A stretch of DNA of 32,261 nucleotides from Pseudomonadota bacterium (GCA_022564115.1 JADFMB010000008.1:1-32261), one strand, 5' to 3'. Positions 6,618 to 15,631 are shown, counted from the first letter of the stretch. The notes: a model not told the origin generated them from the letters alone. A program made the numbers and translations.

Positions 6618-7013
6618 TTATTTATAATTTTTTAGGAATTTATAAAGATTCCAGGGGGTTATGATCCAATGGGCATGGATGCCGAGAATGCGCTTGATCG
6701 CCTCGACGCAAGTGTAGAGTCCCCAAGGGGCGGATTTTTTGCAAACCGGACAAAGGAGCCAAGGGACGACTCGGAATCCCTGGCCCCGATAACATTTCAT
6801 GAGCTCCATGCCGGTGACGCCTTCGAGCACGGCGATCTCGGTTCGGTGCGAAAGGGGGTTGTATAGGATCCACCGGTCGCGGTTTTCGATCACCACGAAG
6901 CAATGACGAAAACCGGGTTTCAGTATCCTCAGCCATTTGAGATCGGCCTGGCCCGAGAACACCACCAGGGCGAATCCTGGTTCGAAATGACCGCTGGCCG
7001 CCGTGGCGGTCAT
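6618..7013 (-). CDS. Conserved phage-associated protein, possible permuted NlpC/P60-like fold
   Basis: The 131-residue protein has a conserved-looking PGFRHCFVVIENRDRWILYNP (His37, Cys38) and, 64 residues later, LYTCVEAIKRILGI (Cys102) at a likely helix start, ending TPWNLYKFLKNYK. A histidine on a strand followed later by a cysteine heading a helix is the order of the circularly permuted NlpC/P60 group (LRAT, YaeF, YiiX), so a papain-like cysteine hydrolase or a derived binding protein is possible. That is my inference from motif order. From memory close relatives occur in alphaproteobacterial prophages next to the 121-residue gene found here. It overlaps that gene by four bases (ATGA). No signal peptide is evident. 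Confidence 0.68.
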   Translation of the reverse strand: MTATAASGHFEPGFALVVFSGQADLKWLRILKPGFRHCFVVIENRDRWILYNPLSHRTEIAVLEGVTGMELMKCYRGQGFRVVPWLLCPVCKKSAPWGLYTCVEAIKRILGIHAHWIITPWNLYKFLKNYK

Positions 7014-7375
7014 TCGATAATTCCCTTTTTTTTCAATACGGTGGTCAGTTTATCCAGGGCTTCGTCCCAGAGGCGCGCTGGACGTTCCTCGTCCCGGCAG
7101 CGGGGATCGGGTGGCCGTTCGCAAACACCGAAGAAAGCCAACACCCGCAAATGCTCGGCAGTGATCTGGTGTTTCCTCAAAAGGCCAACCGCAGCCCGGT
7201 AAAGGTCATCGGGGTCGCAGGGCCGGGTAATGGAACCGGGGGTTTCTTTGAAACGGGCCCCTTCTTCGCGGGCCCGCTGGCACCGCATGAACCAGAACCA
7301 GGCTTCCTCCGCATCGACGAAAGGGGCCGTCGGGGTGTCGTAATAGGGCCGGGGGATAAAGCGGGTGCGGGGCAT
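7010..7375 (-). CDS. Conserved phage-associated protein of unknown function
   Basis: This 121-residue protein (RPYYDTPTAPFVDAEEAWFWF, ITRPCDPDDLYRAAVGLLRK, ARLWDEALDKLTTVLKKKGI) belongs to a conserved hypothetical family that I recall from alphaproteobacterial prophages, always beside the Cys/His protein that follows here. No catalytic motif or membrane segment is obvious, and the aromatic-rich first third and helical remainder suggest a small globular protein. The ATG has GGAG eight bases upstream. It is the first gene of the minus-strand unit driven by the switch promoter at 7436-7463. A small-terminase-like or packaging role is possible from position alone but unsupported. Confidence 0.72.
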   Translation of the reverse strand: MPRTRFIPRPYYDTPTAPFVDAEEAWFWFMRCQRAREEGARFKETPGSITRPCDPDDLYRAAVGLLRKHQITAEHLRVLAFFGVCERPPDPRCRDEERPARLWDEALDKLTTVLKKKGIIE

Positions 7376-7423
7376 TGAAGGGCTCCAATTTAGAAATGAG
7401 GTAACCTAATACATGAACAAAGA

Positions 7424-7463
7424 AGGAACATTATTTATATATCAGGGTTAAGTCCTACGTCAA
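7424..7463 (-). promoter_or_regulatory. Phage-operon promoter with operator at the start site
   Basis: On the minus strand TTGACG (7463-7458) and TATATA (7441-7436) are 16 bases apart, a strong sigma-70-like promoter pointing at the gene starting at 7375. AGGAACATT (7424-7432), a copy of the repeated AATGTTCC word, lies where transcription should begin. Binding there would block the promoter. Boxes are seen directly; repressor binding is inferred. Confidence 0.55.
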
Positions 7464-7477
7464 TAGATAAAAAGAAA

Positions 7478-7521
7478 AATGTTCCTAATGACGGAAGGGC
7501 GCTTATATATGACAATGTTCC
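7478..7521 (+). promoter_or_regulatory. Repressor gene promoter region with two AATGTTCC operators
   Basis: AATGTTCCT (7478-7486) and AATGTTCC (7514-7521) flank a TATATAT (7504-7510) that could be the -10 box of the S24 repressor gene. The first copy would cover the -35 region and the second the start site and start codon approach, consistent with self-repression. The first is a perfect nine-base inverted partner of the copy at 7424-7432. Confidence 0.5.
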
Positions 7522-7522
7522 C

Positions 7523-8155
7523 ATGTTGAAACACGCCGATGTCTGGAGAGCCATCGACCGGCTGGCCCGGGAGTACGGGTACTCCGCCTCCGGGCTGGCC
7601 CGGCAGGCCGGCCTTGACCCGACGACTTTCAACAAGAGCAAACGGGTCACCCGTGAGGGCAAGCTCCGTTGGCCGAGCACGGAAAGCGTTTCCAAGGTGC
7701 TCGCGGCGACGGGCGCCAGCTTTGCTGAATTTGTTTCATTCACGAGCGACAGCGAAAGCGCCGGCGTCTACCGGAATATTCCGTTAATCGGTTTTGTTCA
7801 GGCGGGCGTTTCGGGATTTTTCGACGATGCCGGTTATCCCACGGGCGGGGCTTGGGATGAGATCCCGTTTCCCGGTCTCGGCGATCCCTACGCCTATGCC
7901 CTGGAGGTCACGGGCGACAGCATGGAGCCGGTGTTCCGTGACGGCGATTCGATCATCGTTTCACCCCAGGCCAATATCCGCCGCGGCGACCGTGTCGTTG
8001 TCAAAACCAAGGGCGGTGAGGTCATGGTCAAAGTGCTGCTTCGCCAATCGGCCCGCAAGGTGGACCTGCAATCCCTCAATCCCAACCACGAAGACCGTAG
8101 CCTGTCGATAGAAGAAATTGACTGGATGTCCCGCGTGGTTTGGGCGAGCAAATAG
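7523..8155 (+). CDS. HTH/S24 LexA-CI-like self-cleaving repressor
   Basis: The 210-residue protein has an N-terminal helix-turn-helix part (GLARQAGLDPTTFNKSKR, about 24-41) and a C-terminal S24 peptidase domain. A likely cleavage site is Ala94-Gly95 (GFVQAGVSG). The nucleophile Ser133 lies in GDSMEP and the general base Lys170 in VMVKVLL; their 37-residue spacing equals that of E. coli LexA (119 and 156). It should therefore bind DNA as a dimer and be inactivated by RecA-stimulated self-cleavage after DNA damage. Relatives are common in alphaproteobacteria, both on chromosomes and in prophages. The upstream operator repeats and the divergent phage promoter favour a prophage-switch role. No Shine-Dalgarno is seen, and the possible -10 box is only a dozen bases from the ATG, so the mRNA may be nearly leaderless. 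Confidence 0.88.
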   Translation: MLKHADVWRAIDRLAREYGYSASGLARQAGLDPTTFNKSKRVTREGKLRWPSTESVSKVLAATGASFAEFVSFTSDSESAGVYRNIPLIGFVQAGVSGFFDDAGYPTGGAWDEIPFPGLGDPYAYALEVTGDSMEPVFRDGDSIIVSPQANIRRGDRVVVKTKGGEVMVKVLLRQSARKVDLQSLNPNHEDRSLSIEEIDWMSRVVWASK

Positions 8156-8227
8156 GCCGCCTCTTCCGCATCTGACAATCTAAAAAAATGATACCGCCGT
8201 CGGCAGTTTCCCCGGCTGAAGCGCCGT

Positions 8228-9811
8228 TCAGTGGGCGAGGTCTTCACCGGCGATGGCGCGCTTGATCAGATTCCGTGTTTCCTGCAACCCGTAAAGGGCG
8301 ATGAAGGAACCCATCCGGGGCCCTTGGGATTGGCCGAGAAGGATCTCGTAGAGCGCCTTGAACCAGGCCTTAAGGTCGGGGAAGGGGTGGCGCTTGCCGA
8401 CTTCATAGACTTCCGTTTGGATGGTTTCGGCGTCGGCGTCGTCGGCAATTCCGCCCAGCACCGATAACAGATCCTCGAGCGCCGCCTTCTCGTCGTCGGT
8501 CGCCTTTCGGTAATTCTTCGCCGGCTTGACGAAATCCCTGTAATAGTTGATGGCGTAATCGAGGAGCCTGTCCAGGATGGGCGCCGCTTCCAGCGAAGCA
8601 TCGGACCGGTAGCGGGAAATAAAATGCCAAAGCACCGCCTTGTCCTCGGTATGACAGACGCTGGCTAGGTTGAGGAGAATGCTGAAACTTAAGTAAGCTT
8701 CCTCGTGCGGCGGGGCACCCTGATGAATGTGCCAGGCGGGATTATCCAGCTTCTTGGCGTCGTCCTGTTGGGGCAAACTCGAAAGATGGCTTAGATAATC
8801 GTCGACGGTACGGGGGATGATGTCGAAAAACAACCGCTTCGCCGTTTTCGGCTTCTGGTACATGAACAGCGACAGGCTTTCCGGCGGCGCGTAGCGCAAC
8901 CATTCCTCCACCATCAGCCCGTTGCCCCGGGATTTCGAAATCTTCTCGCCGTTTTCGTCGAGGAAAAGCTCATAGGTGAATCCCACCGGCGGCTCGCCAC
9001 CCAGGATGCGGCAGATTTTCCCCGACAGCTTCACCGAATCGATCAGGTCCTTGCCCGACATCTCGTAATCCACGTCGAGCGCCGTCCAGCGCATGGCCCA
9101 GTCGGCCTTCCATTGCAGCTTGCAATGGCCGCCGGTGACCGGCACCTCGGTCTTGGCGCCGTCCTCGTCCTCATAGACGATGGTCCCGGCATCGGTGTCG
9201 CGCTCGACCACCGGCGCCTGCAGCACTTGGCCCGTTTTCGGGCACACCGGCAAAAAGGGGCTGTAGGTGGCGCGGCGTTCCTCGCCCAAGGTCGGCAGGA
9301 TGACGTTGATGACCGCGTCATAGCGTTCCAGCACCCCAAGCAGCGCTTCGTCGAAGCGGCCGCTCTTGTAACATTCGGTAGAGCTCAGGAATTCATAATC
9401 GAACCCGAAATCATCCAGGAACGCCTTCAGCCGGGCGTTGTTATGGTGGCCAAAGCTTTCGTGCGTCCCGAAAGGATCGGGGATGGTGGTCAGCGGCATG
9501 CCCAGGTGCTCGGCCATCATGTCGGGGTTGGGGATGTTGTCGGGTACCTTCCTGAGCCCGTCCATGTCGTCGGAAAAAGTGATCAGTTTGCTCGGCAGGT
9601 CGGACAGCAGCGAAAAAGCGTGACGCACCATGGACGTCCGGGCGACCTCGCCGAAGGTGCCGATGTGCGGCAGGCCCGAAGGCCCGTACCCGGTTTCGAA
9701 CAGCACAAAGCCCTTTTCCGGCGTCTTGCCGCCGACGCGCTTCAACAGGCTTCGCGCCTCGGCGAAAGGCCAGGTCTTGGCGTTCTGGGCGTGGTCCTTG
9801 AGGTCGGTCAT
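8228..9811 (-). CDS. lysK: Lysyl-tRNA synthetase, class I
   Basis: The 527-residue protein, starting at the ATG at 9811, has the class I signature PSGLPHIGT (residues 44-52, HIGH-type) and KISKS (290-294), together with the zinc-type middle region and C-terminal helical cage of archaeal-type LysRS. It charges tRNA-Lys in the cytosol. Alphaproteobacteria commonly use this class I form instead of the class II LysS. The start lies two bases after the ubiD stop, so the two are cotranscribed, with ubiD first. The track ORF begins far upstream within ubiD in another frame and should be trimmed. Its 3' end faces the S24 gene end across 72 bases with no clear terminator. Confidence 0.95.
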   Translation of the reverse strand: MTDLKDHAQNAKTWPFAEARSLLKRVGGKTPEKGFVLFETGYGPSGLPHIGTFGEVARTSMVRHAFSLLSDLPSKLITFSDDMDGLRKVPDNIPNPDMMAEHLGMPLTTIPDPFGTHESFGHHNNARLKAFLDDFGFDYEFLSSTECYKSGRFDEALLGVLERYDAVINVILPTLGEERRATYSPFLPVCPKTGQVLQAPVVERDTDAGTIVYEDEDGAKTEVPVTGGHCKLQWKADWAMRWTALDVDYEMSGKDLIDSVKLSGKICRILGGEPPVGFTYELFLDENGEKISKSRGNGLMVEEWLRYAPPESLSLFMYQKPKTAKRLFFDIIPRTVDDYLSHLSSLPQQDDAKKLDNPAWHIHQGAPPHEEAYLSFSILLNLASVCHTEDKAVLWHFISRYRSDASLEAAPILDRLLDYAINYYRDFVKPAKNYRKATDDEKAALEDLLSVLGGIADDADAETIQTEVYEVGKRHPFPDLKAWFKALYEILLGQSQGPRMGSFIALYGLQETRNLIKRAIAGEDLAH

Positions 9812-9813
9812 GG

Positions 9814-11337
9814 TTATTTCCAGATCGGCTTGCCCGTGCCGAGCAGGCCGTAGGCTTCCCACTTGCGGGTTACTTCGTCGATGATGTCGTCGGTCATGCG
9901 GATCTTGCGGCCCCAATCGCGGCGGGTTTCGGGCGGTATCTTGGTCGTCGCGTCGATCCCCATTTTGGAGCCCAGCCCCGATTCCGGCGACGCGAAATCC
10001 AGATAGTCGATAGGCGTGTTCTCGATCACCGTGATGTCGCGGGCGGGGTCGACGTTGGTGGAAATCGCCCAGATCACGTCTTTCCAATCGCGGGCGTCGA
10101 TGTCGTCGTCAACGACGATGACGAACTTGGTGTACATGAACTGCCTCAGGTACGACCACACCGCCATCATGATCCGCTTGGCATGGCCGGGGTAGGCCTT
10201 CTTGATGGAAACGACTCCGACCCGGTACGAACACCCCTCGGGCGGCAACCAGAAATCGACGATTTCGGGGAACTGCTGTTGGAGCAAAGGCACGAAAACA
10301 TCATTAAGGGCCTCGCCCAGCACCGAAGGCTCATCGGGCGGGCGGCCGGTAAAAGTCGAGAGGTAAATCGGGTCCTTGCGCATGGTGATGGCGCTGATGG
10401 TAAAGACCGGGAACGGCTCGACGGCGTTGTAATAACCGGTGTGGTCCCCATAGGGGCCTTCGTCGCCGTAATCATCCAGCGACACGTGGCCTTCGAGCAC
10501 AATCTCGGCCTCGGCCGGCACCTTCAAGGGCACGGTCTTGCAGTTCACCAATTCCACCTTCTTGCCCCGGAGCAGCCCGGCGAACTGGTATTCCGACAAC
10601 GTATCGGGAACCGGGGTGACGGCGGCCAGGATAGTCCCCGGATCGGCGCCGATGACGGCGGCGGCGGGCAGGGGCTCGGTCTTTTTGTCCTTCCACCGGG
10701 CGTGATGCTGCGCCCCCCCCCGGTGCTTGAGCCAGCGCATGTAGGTGGTGTCGGGGCCGGTGACCTGCATGCGGTAGATGCCGAGGTTGTAGTTGTCCCG
10801 GGCGTCGCCGCCTTTCTTGCCGGCCTCGGGGCCCAAGGTCACCACCAGCGGCCAGGTGATCACCGGGGCCGGTTCACCGGGCCAGCAGGTTTGAACCGGC
10901 AGCCGCGAAAGGTCGATGTCGGCCCCTTTCAACACCACTTCCTGGCACGGCGCCTTGGTGACCGTTTTCGGCTTCATGGCCATGACGGTCTTCACCATTG
11001 GCAGCGCCTTTACCGCGTCCCGCCAGCCTTCCGGGGGGTCGGGCTGGCGTAGAAAAGCCAGGGTCTCGCCGATTTCGCGAAGCTGGTCCGGTTCCCGGTT
11101 CATCCCCCAGGCGACCCTCTCGATGGTGCCGAAAAGGTTGACCAGTACCGGCATGCCGAAAGGCGCTCCTTCGTCGTCGACGACGTTTTCGAACAGGACC
11201 GCCGGCCCGCCTTCGGCAAGCAAGCGGGTCTGGATTTCGGTCATCTCTAGGTTGGGGGAAACCGGCTCGCCGACGCGTACCAAACGGCCGTCCTTCTCTA
11301 GGCGGTCGATAAAATCTCTCAAGGAAGAAAAGGCCAT
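9814..11337 (-). CDS. ubiD: UbiD family prenylated-FMN decarboxylase
   Basis: The 507-residue protein is full length for 3-octaprenyl-4-hydroxybenzoate carboxy-lyase. Visible motifs are [10 protein letters not shown] (182-191), Glu282 in VLEGHV, and [12 protein letters not shown] (292-303), which hold the prenylated FMN, metal and the Arg/Glu catalytic residues of the family. It removes the carboxyl group from the ubiquinone precursor after prenylation by UbiA, whose gene is 3.4 kb away on the same strand. Other UbiD enzymes act on aromatic acids, so the ubiquinone role is inferred from length and similarity. AAGGA lies 10 bases before the ATG. The cofactor enzyme gene ubiX is not in the window. 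Confidence 0.92.
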   Translation of the reverse strand: MAFSSLRDFIDRLEKDGRLVRVGEPVSPNLEMTEIQTRLLAEGGPAVLFENVVDDEGAPFGMPVLVNLFGTIERVAWGMNREPDQLREIGETLAFLRQPDPPEGWRDAVKALPMVKTVMAMKPKTVTKAPCQEVVLKGADIDLSRLPVQTCWPGEPAPVITWPLVVTLGPEAGKKGGDARDNYNLGIYRMQVTGPDTTYMRWLKHRGGAQHHARWKDKKTEPLPAAAVIGADPGTILAAVTPVPDTLSEYQFAGLLRGKKVELVNCKTVPLKVPAEAEIVLEGHVSLDDYGDEGPYGDHTGYYNAVEPFPVFTISAITMRKDPIYLSTFTGRPPDEPSVLGEALNDVFVPLLQQQFPEIVDFWLPPEGCSYRVGVVSIKKAYPGHAKRIMMAVWSYLRQFMYTKFVIVVDDDIDARDWKDVIWAISTNVDPARDITVIENTPIDYLDFASPESGLGSKMGIDATTKIPPETRRDWGRKIRMTDDIIDEVTRKWEAYGLLGTGKPIWK

Positions 11338-11601
11338 AATGCCAGTTCCTTATGCATTTATTGGCCTATTGACACAGCATGGGAGCGGGAGCGTCAAGGC
11401 ACTTGGCCGTCCCTCCAGTTGTTTTCGGGTAAAAAGACCGATACCCTTTTCCGCCGCCCGCCTAGATCGAAAGATGGGGTGCCAAACGGCTTAATTAGCG
11501 GGTACCCTTTGCATTAAACCGTAGACAGGAATACCCGTTCTGAGCATTAAGTCCCTTTGGCATAAGACCTTAAAGCGTTGTCTGGGGTGATATAAAACAC
11601 C
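11338..11601. other. Intergenic region between divergent ubiD and HD-GYP genes
   Basis: These 264 bases should carry the two divergent promoters. I see TTGACA near 11369 but no well-placed -10 partner, and no clear operator, small gene or RNA. The short ORFs overlapping the region look like chance frames. Confidence 0.4.
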
Positions 11602-13398
11602 ATGGCGAAGAAAACGAAAAAAACGTCTGAACAAAACCAAGCCTCGAGTTTTGAGAGGCTGATCGAAATCGGCATCGCCCTTTCGGCGGAGAAGGATCCC
11701 AGCCGCCTTATGGAAACCATTCTTCTCGAGGCCAAGGAACTCTCCAATGCCGACGGCGGGACACTTTACCTCAAGACCGAAGACAACAACCTGAAATTCG
11801 AGATCGTGCGTACGGATTCCCTCAAGATCGCCATGGGCGGAACCACCGGCAAGGAAATCACCTTTCCGCCGGTGCTCCTCTATGATCCGGAAACGGGCAG
11901 GGAAAACAAAGCCAACGTCGCCAGTTGCGCCGCCCTGACGGGGAAATCCATCAACATCCCCGATGCCTACGATTCGAAGGACTTCGATTTCTCCGGCACG
12001 CGGAAATTCGACGAGGGGACGGGATATCGGTCGAAATCGTTCCTGACCGTGCCGATGAAGAATTCCCAGGACGAGATAATCGGCGTCCTTCAGCTTCTCA
12101 ATGCCCTGGACAAAGATACCGGCGAGGTTATCCCCTTCAGCAGCGATATCCAGCCCTTGATCGAAGCCCTGGCGTCGCAGGCCGCCGTGGCGCTGGACAA
12201 CAAGCAGCTTTTGGACGCGCAAAAGCTTTTACTTGATTCGTTCATCAAATTGATTGCGTCCGCCATCGACGCCAAATCGCCCTATACGGGCGGACACTGC
12301 CAACGGGTTCCGGAATTGACCATGATGCTGGTCAAGGCCGTATGCGAGGTCAAAGATGGACCGTACGCCGATTTCGATCTCAACGCGGACGATTGGTACG
12401 AATTGCAAATTGCCGCGCTGCTTCACGATTGCGGCAAGGTGACGACGCCTGAATACGTGGTCGACAAGGCGACCAAGCTTGAAACCATCTATGACCGCAT
12501 CCATGAAATCCGCACCCGTTTCGAAGTTGTCAAACGCGAAGCGGAGATCGATTACCTGAAGGCCGTGGCGGACGGCAAAGGGGATCCGGAGAAGCGCCGC
12601 GCAGAATTGGATGAACGGCTGACCAAGCTGGACGATGACTTCGCCTTTATCGCCGAATCCAACATCGGCGGTGAATTCATGGCCCCGGAAAAAATAGAAC
12701 GGGTCAAGGAAATCGCCAACATCCAATGGACCCGAACTCTCGATGACCGGCTCGGCATTTCCTATGAAGAAAAGAAACGCAAGAACAGGACCAAGGCGGA
12801 AAAATTGCCGGTTGTCGAAAACCTGCTCAGCGACCGGGACGACCACATCATTTACCGCGAAGAGGAGACAGTCGCGGCCCAGGACGACCATTACGGTTTC
12901 AAGCTCGATGTGCCGGAACTCAAGTTCAATCTCGGCGAGGTCTACAACCTTTCCATCGCCCGGGGCACCTTGACCGCCGAGGAACGCTTCAAAATCAACG
13001 ACCATATCGTGCAGACGATCGTCATGCTGGAGCAGCTTCCGTTCCCCGAACATTTGAAACGGGTTCCCGAATATGCCGGCGGCCACCACGAAAAGATGGA
13101 CGGCACCGGGTACCCGAAGAAGCTCAATAAAGACGACATGTCGATTCCGGCCCGGATCATGGCCATTGCCGATATCTTCGAGGCGTTGACCGCCGCCGAC
13201 CGCCCCTACAAGGCGGCGAAGACCCTGAGCGCAAGCGTCAAGATCATGTCGTTCATGAAAAAGGACTCCCATATCGACGGCGATCTGTTCGAGATTTTTT
13301 TGACTTCCGGCGTTTACAAGGATTACGCCGATCAGTTCCTGGAAAAGGACCAGATCGACGAGGTCGATATCTCCGAGTACCTTGAAGGCGACGACTGA
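11602..13398 (+). CDS. GAF-HD-GYP signalling phosphodiesterase
   Basis: The 598-residue protein has an N-terminal GAF sensor domain (about 16-200; ADGGTLYLK, ksFLTVPMKN, GVLQLLNA) joined by a helix to an HD-GYP domain. The HD pair is in LLHDCGK (275-276), and the GYP part reads HHEKMDGTGYP (495-505), followed by DIFEALTAADRPYK. Such domains hydrolyse cyclic di-GMP, so it probably lowers this messenger in response to a ligand bound by GAF. About 165 residues, rich in charged amino acids, are inserted between the HD motif and the LTAEERFKINDH segment, where typical HD-GYP proteins have only about 15. There is no membrane segment. The gene following it is 17 bases downstream and probably cotranscribed. 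Confidence 0.9.
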   Translation: MAKKTKKTSEQNQASSFERLIEIGIALSAEKDPSRLMETILLEAKELSNADGGTLYLKTEDNNLKFEIVRTDSLKIAMGGTTGKEITFPPVLLYDPETGRENKANVASCAALTGKSINIPDAYDSKDFDFSGTRKFDEGTGYRSKSFLTVPMKNSQDEIIGVLQLLNALDKDTGEVIPFSSDIQPLIEALASQAAVALDNKQLLDAQKLLLDSFIKLIASAIDAKSPYTGGHCQRVPELTMMLVKAVCEVKDGPYADFDLNADDWYELQIAALLHDCGKVTTPEYVVDKATKLETIYDRIHEIRTRFEVVKREAEIDYLKAVADGKGDPEKRRAELDERLTKLDDDFAFIAESNIGGEFMAPEKIERVKEIANIQWTRTLDDRLGISYEEKKRKNRTKAEKLPVVENLLSDRDDHIIYREEETVAAQDDHYGFKLDVPELKFNLGEVYNLSIARGTLTAEERFKINDHIVQTIVMLEQLPFPEHLKRVPEYAGGHHEKMDGTGYPKKLNKDDMSIPARIMAIADIFEALTAADRPYKAAKTLSASVKIMSFMKKDSHIDGDLFEIFLTSGVYKDYADQFLEKDQIDEVDISEYLEGDD

Positions 13399-13415
13399 GG
13401 CCGGAGATTTTCCAA

Positions 13416-14141
13416 ATGTCCCCGGACACCCTTCGCCGCGCCCTGTCCTATCCTTATGAAATCCCTGCGAATTCCTACGTCGTTAACGGAAAGACGCACC
13501 AAGTGCTTAACCCCTCGGCCCCGATGCCCGACGTTTCCGGAAGGCGCCCGGTCCTTGCCGTCGGCTCCAATCAATCCCCCGAACAATTGATCCGCAAATT
13601 CTACGGATCGGACCTGGGCCCGATCCCGGTGATTCGGGCCCGGCTGAAGGATTTCGATATCGTCTATTCGCCGCACGTGGCTTCCTATGGGTCGATCCCG
13701 GCCACCCTCGGGCATTCCCCCGGCACCCGGGTCACGCTTTTCGTAACCTGGCTGACGCCGGAACAGGAAGCCCGCATGCATGAAACCGAAATCCCCACGG
13801 GGAATTACCATTTCGGGAAATTGGACGCCATAGAACTGCAATTGGACTTCGGCCCCGCCATGACGTCGGCTTATGTTTATTCGTCCCGCCGCGGATCTCT
13901 AACTCGGGACGGCTTACCAGTCGCACTGGCCGCCGTTCGGGCCGAAAACCGGATATGGCCTTCGCTCAACCAGGAAGAAATCCAGAACCACGCCCGGGAC
14001 CTAACGGCCGCCGGCCAACCTCTCGAAGCCTTTATTAGAGCGGCGATAGAGGATGTTTCGGCCAGGCGGGAAAGGACTCGGGCCCTGATGTCGGACGGCC
14101 TGCGGTTAAATTATTCCGGTTTTACCCCGATAGAAATTTGA
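13416..14141 (+). CDS. Conserved protein, possible gamma-glutamylcyclotransferase-like fold
   Basis: This 241-residue protein has VLAVGSNQSPEQL (about 46-58), resembling the YGSN.. substrate loop of the GGCT/AIG2/BtrG fold. It is followed by a strand-rich part (RLKDFDIVYSPH, GTRVTLFVTWLTPEQEARMHETE) that matches the fold's usual order, where an acidic residue after the second segment is catalytic. The C-terminal 80 residues look helical and are extra. Real cyclotransferase activity is not shown by sequence. It follows the HD-GYP gene by 17 bases with CCGGAG before its ATG, so it is likely in that operon. Confidence 0.62.
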   Translation: MSPDTLRRALSYPYEIPANSYVVNGKTHQVLNPSAPMPDVSGRRPVLAVGSNQSPEQLIRKFYGSDLGPIPVIRARLKDFDIVYSPHVASYGSIPATLGHSPGTRVTLFVTWLTPEQEARMHETEIPTGNYHFGKLDAIELQLDFGPAMTSAYVYSSRRGSLTRDGLPVALAAVRAENRIWPSLNQEEIQNHARDLTAAGQPLEAFIRAAIEDVSARRERTRALMSDGLRLNYSGFTPIEI

Positions 14142-14208
14142 CCCGGCCCAAAAGGGTAATAATATTAAAAGAAGTAGGGGAGATCGTCTCAAGCCCGAGG
14201 AGACGGCT

Positions 14209-14703
14209 ATGAGCTTTATGTCGACGACAGCGCCCCCGGATTTCTCCGCTGCCATGAAAGCGGCCGAGACCTTGGGCGTATCCGAATATGATTTTTTCCG
14301 TCTCGCCTTTCGTCGTTGGTCAGGTCGCGAAGCGGATGAAAAGGCATTGGAACGTTACTTCGTCGCCTACATGTTTCATCAAGACGTTCCGGTTTGGGTC
14401 CGGCATTTCAGCCGCGATGTCCTTTCCCGGGATGCCGCCGGGAAACTGGATGCCGCCGAACTCGGTGCGCTTAAGTATCGGCATCATCCGCCGCCTCACC
14501 GCAACGGCCCGCTTTATATAGGTCTCATGGGAGCGATGATGGTGCTTTATTGCGTGGCTTTGCTGGATATCAGCTACGATCCCCAGACGTCGGCGCCGAT
14601 GACGTGTTATGGCGGCCCGGGGTTCAAGGTGATTGCCGGGATGGCCTATGCGGTCAGCGGTAAGGAGCCGACGAATTGCGAGAATTTTAACAACCCTCGC
14701 TGA
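14209..14703 (+). CDS. Hypothetical single-pass membrane protein
   Basis: The 164-residue protein has a soluble helical N-terminal half (SEYDFFRLAFRRWSGREADEKALERYFVAYMFHQDVPVWVRHFSRDV), then one hydrophobic segment near 104-122 (LYIGLMGAMMVLYCVALLD). A short C-terminal tail follows with two cysteines (TCYGG, NCENF) that may be periplasmic. I do not recognise a family. The ATG at 14209 is preceded by GAGGAG; a second ATG nine bases later is possible. It lies 67 bases after the preceding gene and ends eight bases before the convergent ubiA stop. Confidence 0.65.
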   Translation: MSFMSTTAPPDFSAAMKAAETLGVSEYDFFRLAFRRWSGREADEKALERYFVAYMFHQDVPVWVRHFSRDVLSRDAAGKLDAAELGALKYRHHPPPHRNGPLYIGLMGAMMVLYCVALLDISYDPQTSAPMTCYGGPGFKVIAGMAYAVSGKEPTNCENFNNPR

Positions 14704-14710
14704 GCCCCAG

Positions 14711-15631
14711 TCAGCTCATCACCTGTCCGGCGACAATCCCGGCCAGGATGATCAAGCCGAAATCCCGGTTGGATTTAAACTTCGCCAAGCAGTTCTTGGG
14801 ATCGGTAATATCGACGGCCTTGATTTGCCACGCCAGTTGAGAGCCACCCATGCCAAGCGCCAGATAAAACGGCCACGGCAATTCCGCAAGATATCCGGCC
14901 ATAGCCAGCAAGCAGACGGTGATGGCGTAAAAACCGATAAGCCACGGCCCGGTCGCGGCGCCGAACTTCAATGCCGTCGATTTGACCCCAATCAGGATGT
15001 CGTCTTCCTTGTCCTGATGGGCGTAAATGGTGTCGTAACCGAGGGTCCAGAAAATTCCCGCCGCGTAAAGCGCCGCCGCCGGAAAACCCAGGCTTCCCTT
15101 GACCGCCGCCCAGCCCAGCAGGGCGCCCCAATTGAACGTCAGGCCCAGAAACAATTGCGGCCAATAGGTTATCCGCTTCATGAACGGATATAGGGCAACC
15201 AAAACAAGAGAGCCGATACCCAGTCCTATGGCGAAGGCATTGAACTGCAACAGCACCACCAACCCCAACAGAAGCTGAAAGCCCAAAAAAACCACTGCTT
15301 GGCGGACGCTGACTTGACCGCTGGGGATCGGCCGGGCCGCGGTGCGGGCGACGCGGGCATCGAAATCCCGGTCGACGATATCATTGACAGTGCATCCGGC
15401 GCCGCGCATGACCAGTGACCCGATGACGAACAAAACCAGCATTTTTCCATCCGGCCACGAAGGCGTAGCCAAGGAAAGGCTCCACCAGCAGGGGAGCAAT
15501 AACAGCCAGGTTCCGATGGGCCGGTCCGCCCGGGCCAATCGAAGGTAGGGGCGCGTTCCCTCGGGCGCCAGCCGGTCGATCCAGCTTTCATCGGGAACGT
15601 CGGTGGCACTGCTGTCGGGATTATCCATCAT
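14711..15631 (-). CDS. ubiA: 4-hydroxybenzoate polyprenyltransferase
   Basis: The 306-residue membrane protein has multiple hydrophobic helices and both aspartate-rich motifs of the UbiA family: NDIVDRDFDARVARTAARP in the first half and DTIYAHQDKEDDILIGVKS in the second, which bind Mg-prenyl diphosphate. It attaches the polyprenyl tail to 4-hydroxybenzoate, the first membrane step of ubiquinone synthesis, ahead of UbiD. Two ATGs (15631 and 15628) are possible and neither has a clear ribosome site. It is divergent from rsmE across 123 bases and convergent with the hypothetical membrane protein gene. Confidence 0.94.
   Translation of the reverse strand: MMDNPDSSATDVPDESWIDRLAPEGTRPYLRLARADRPIGTWLLLLPCWWSLSLATPSWPDGKMLVLFVIGSLVMRGAGCTVNDIVDRDFDARVARTAARPIPSGQVSVRQAVVFLGFQLLLGLVVLLQFNAFAIGLGIGSLVLVALYPFMKRITYWPQLFLGLTFNWGALLGWAAVKGSLGFPAAALYAAGIFWTLGYDTIYAHQDKEDDILIGVKSTALKFGAATGPWLIGFYAITVCLLAMAGYLAELPWPFYLALGMGGSQLAWQIKAVDITDPKNCLAKFKSNRDFGLIILAGIVAGQVMS

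Noticed and set aside
7376-7522. Alphaproteobacterial LexA box (GTTC-N7-GTTC)
   Set aside because: The repeated word contains GTTC but the second half at the required spacing is missing, so a separate operator for the S24 protein fits better.
1-8155. Diversity-generating retroelement, as in phage BPP-1
   Set aside because: Bbp19-like and portal genes resemble BPP-1, but no reverse transcriptase, template/variable repeat or tail-tip gene is visible in this window.
1-8155. Gene transfer agent head cluster
   Set aside because: Rhodobacter-type GTA portal and HK97-like capsid are different families; the connector here is podovirus-like.
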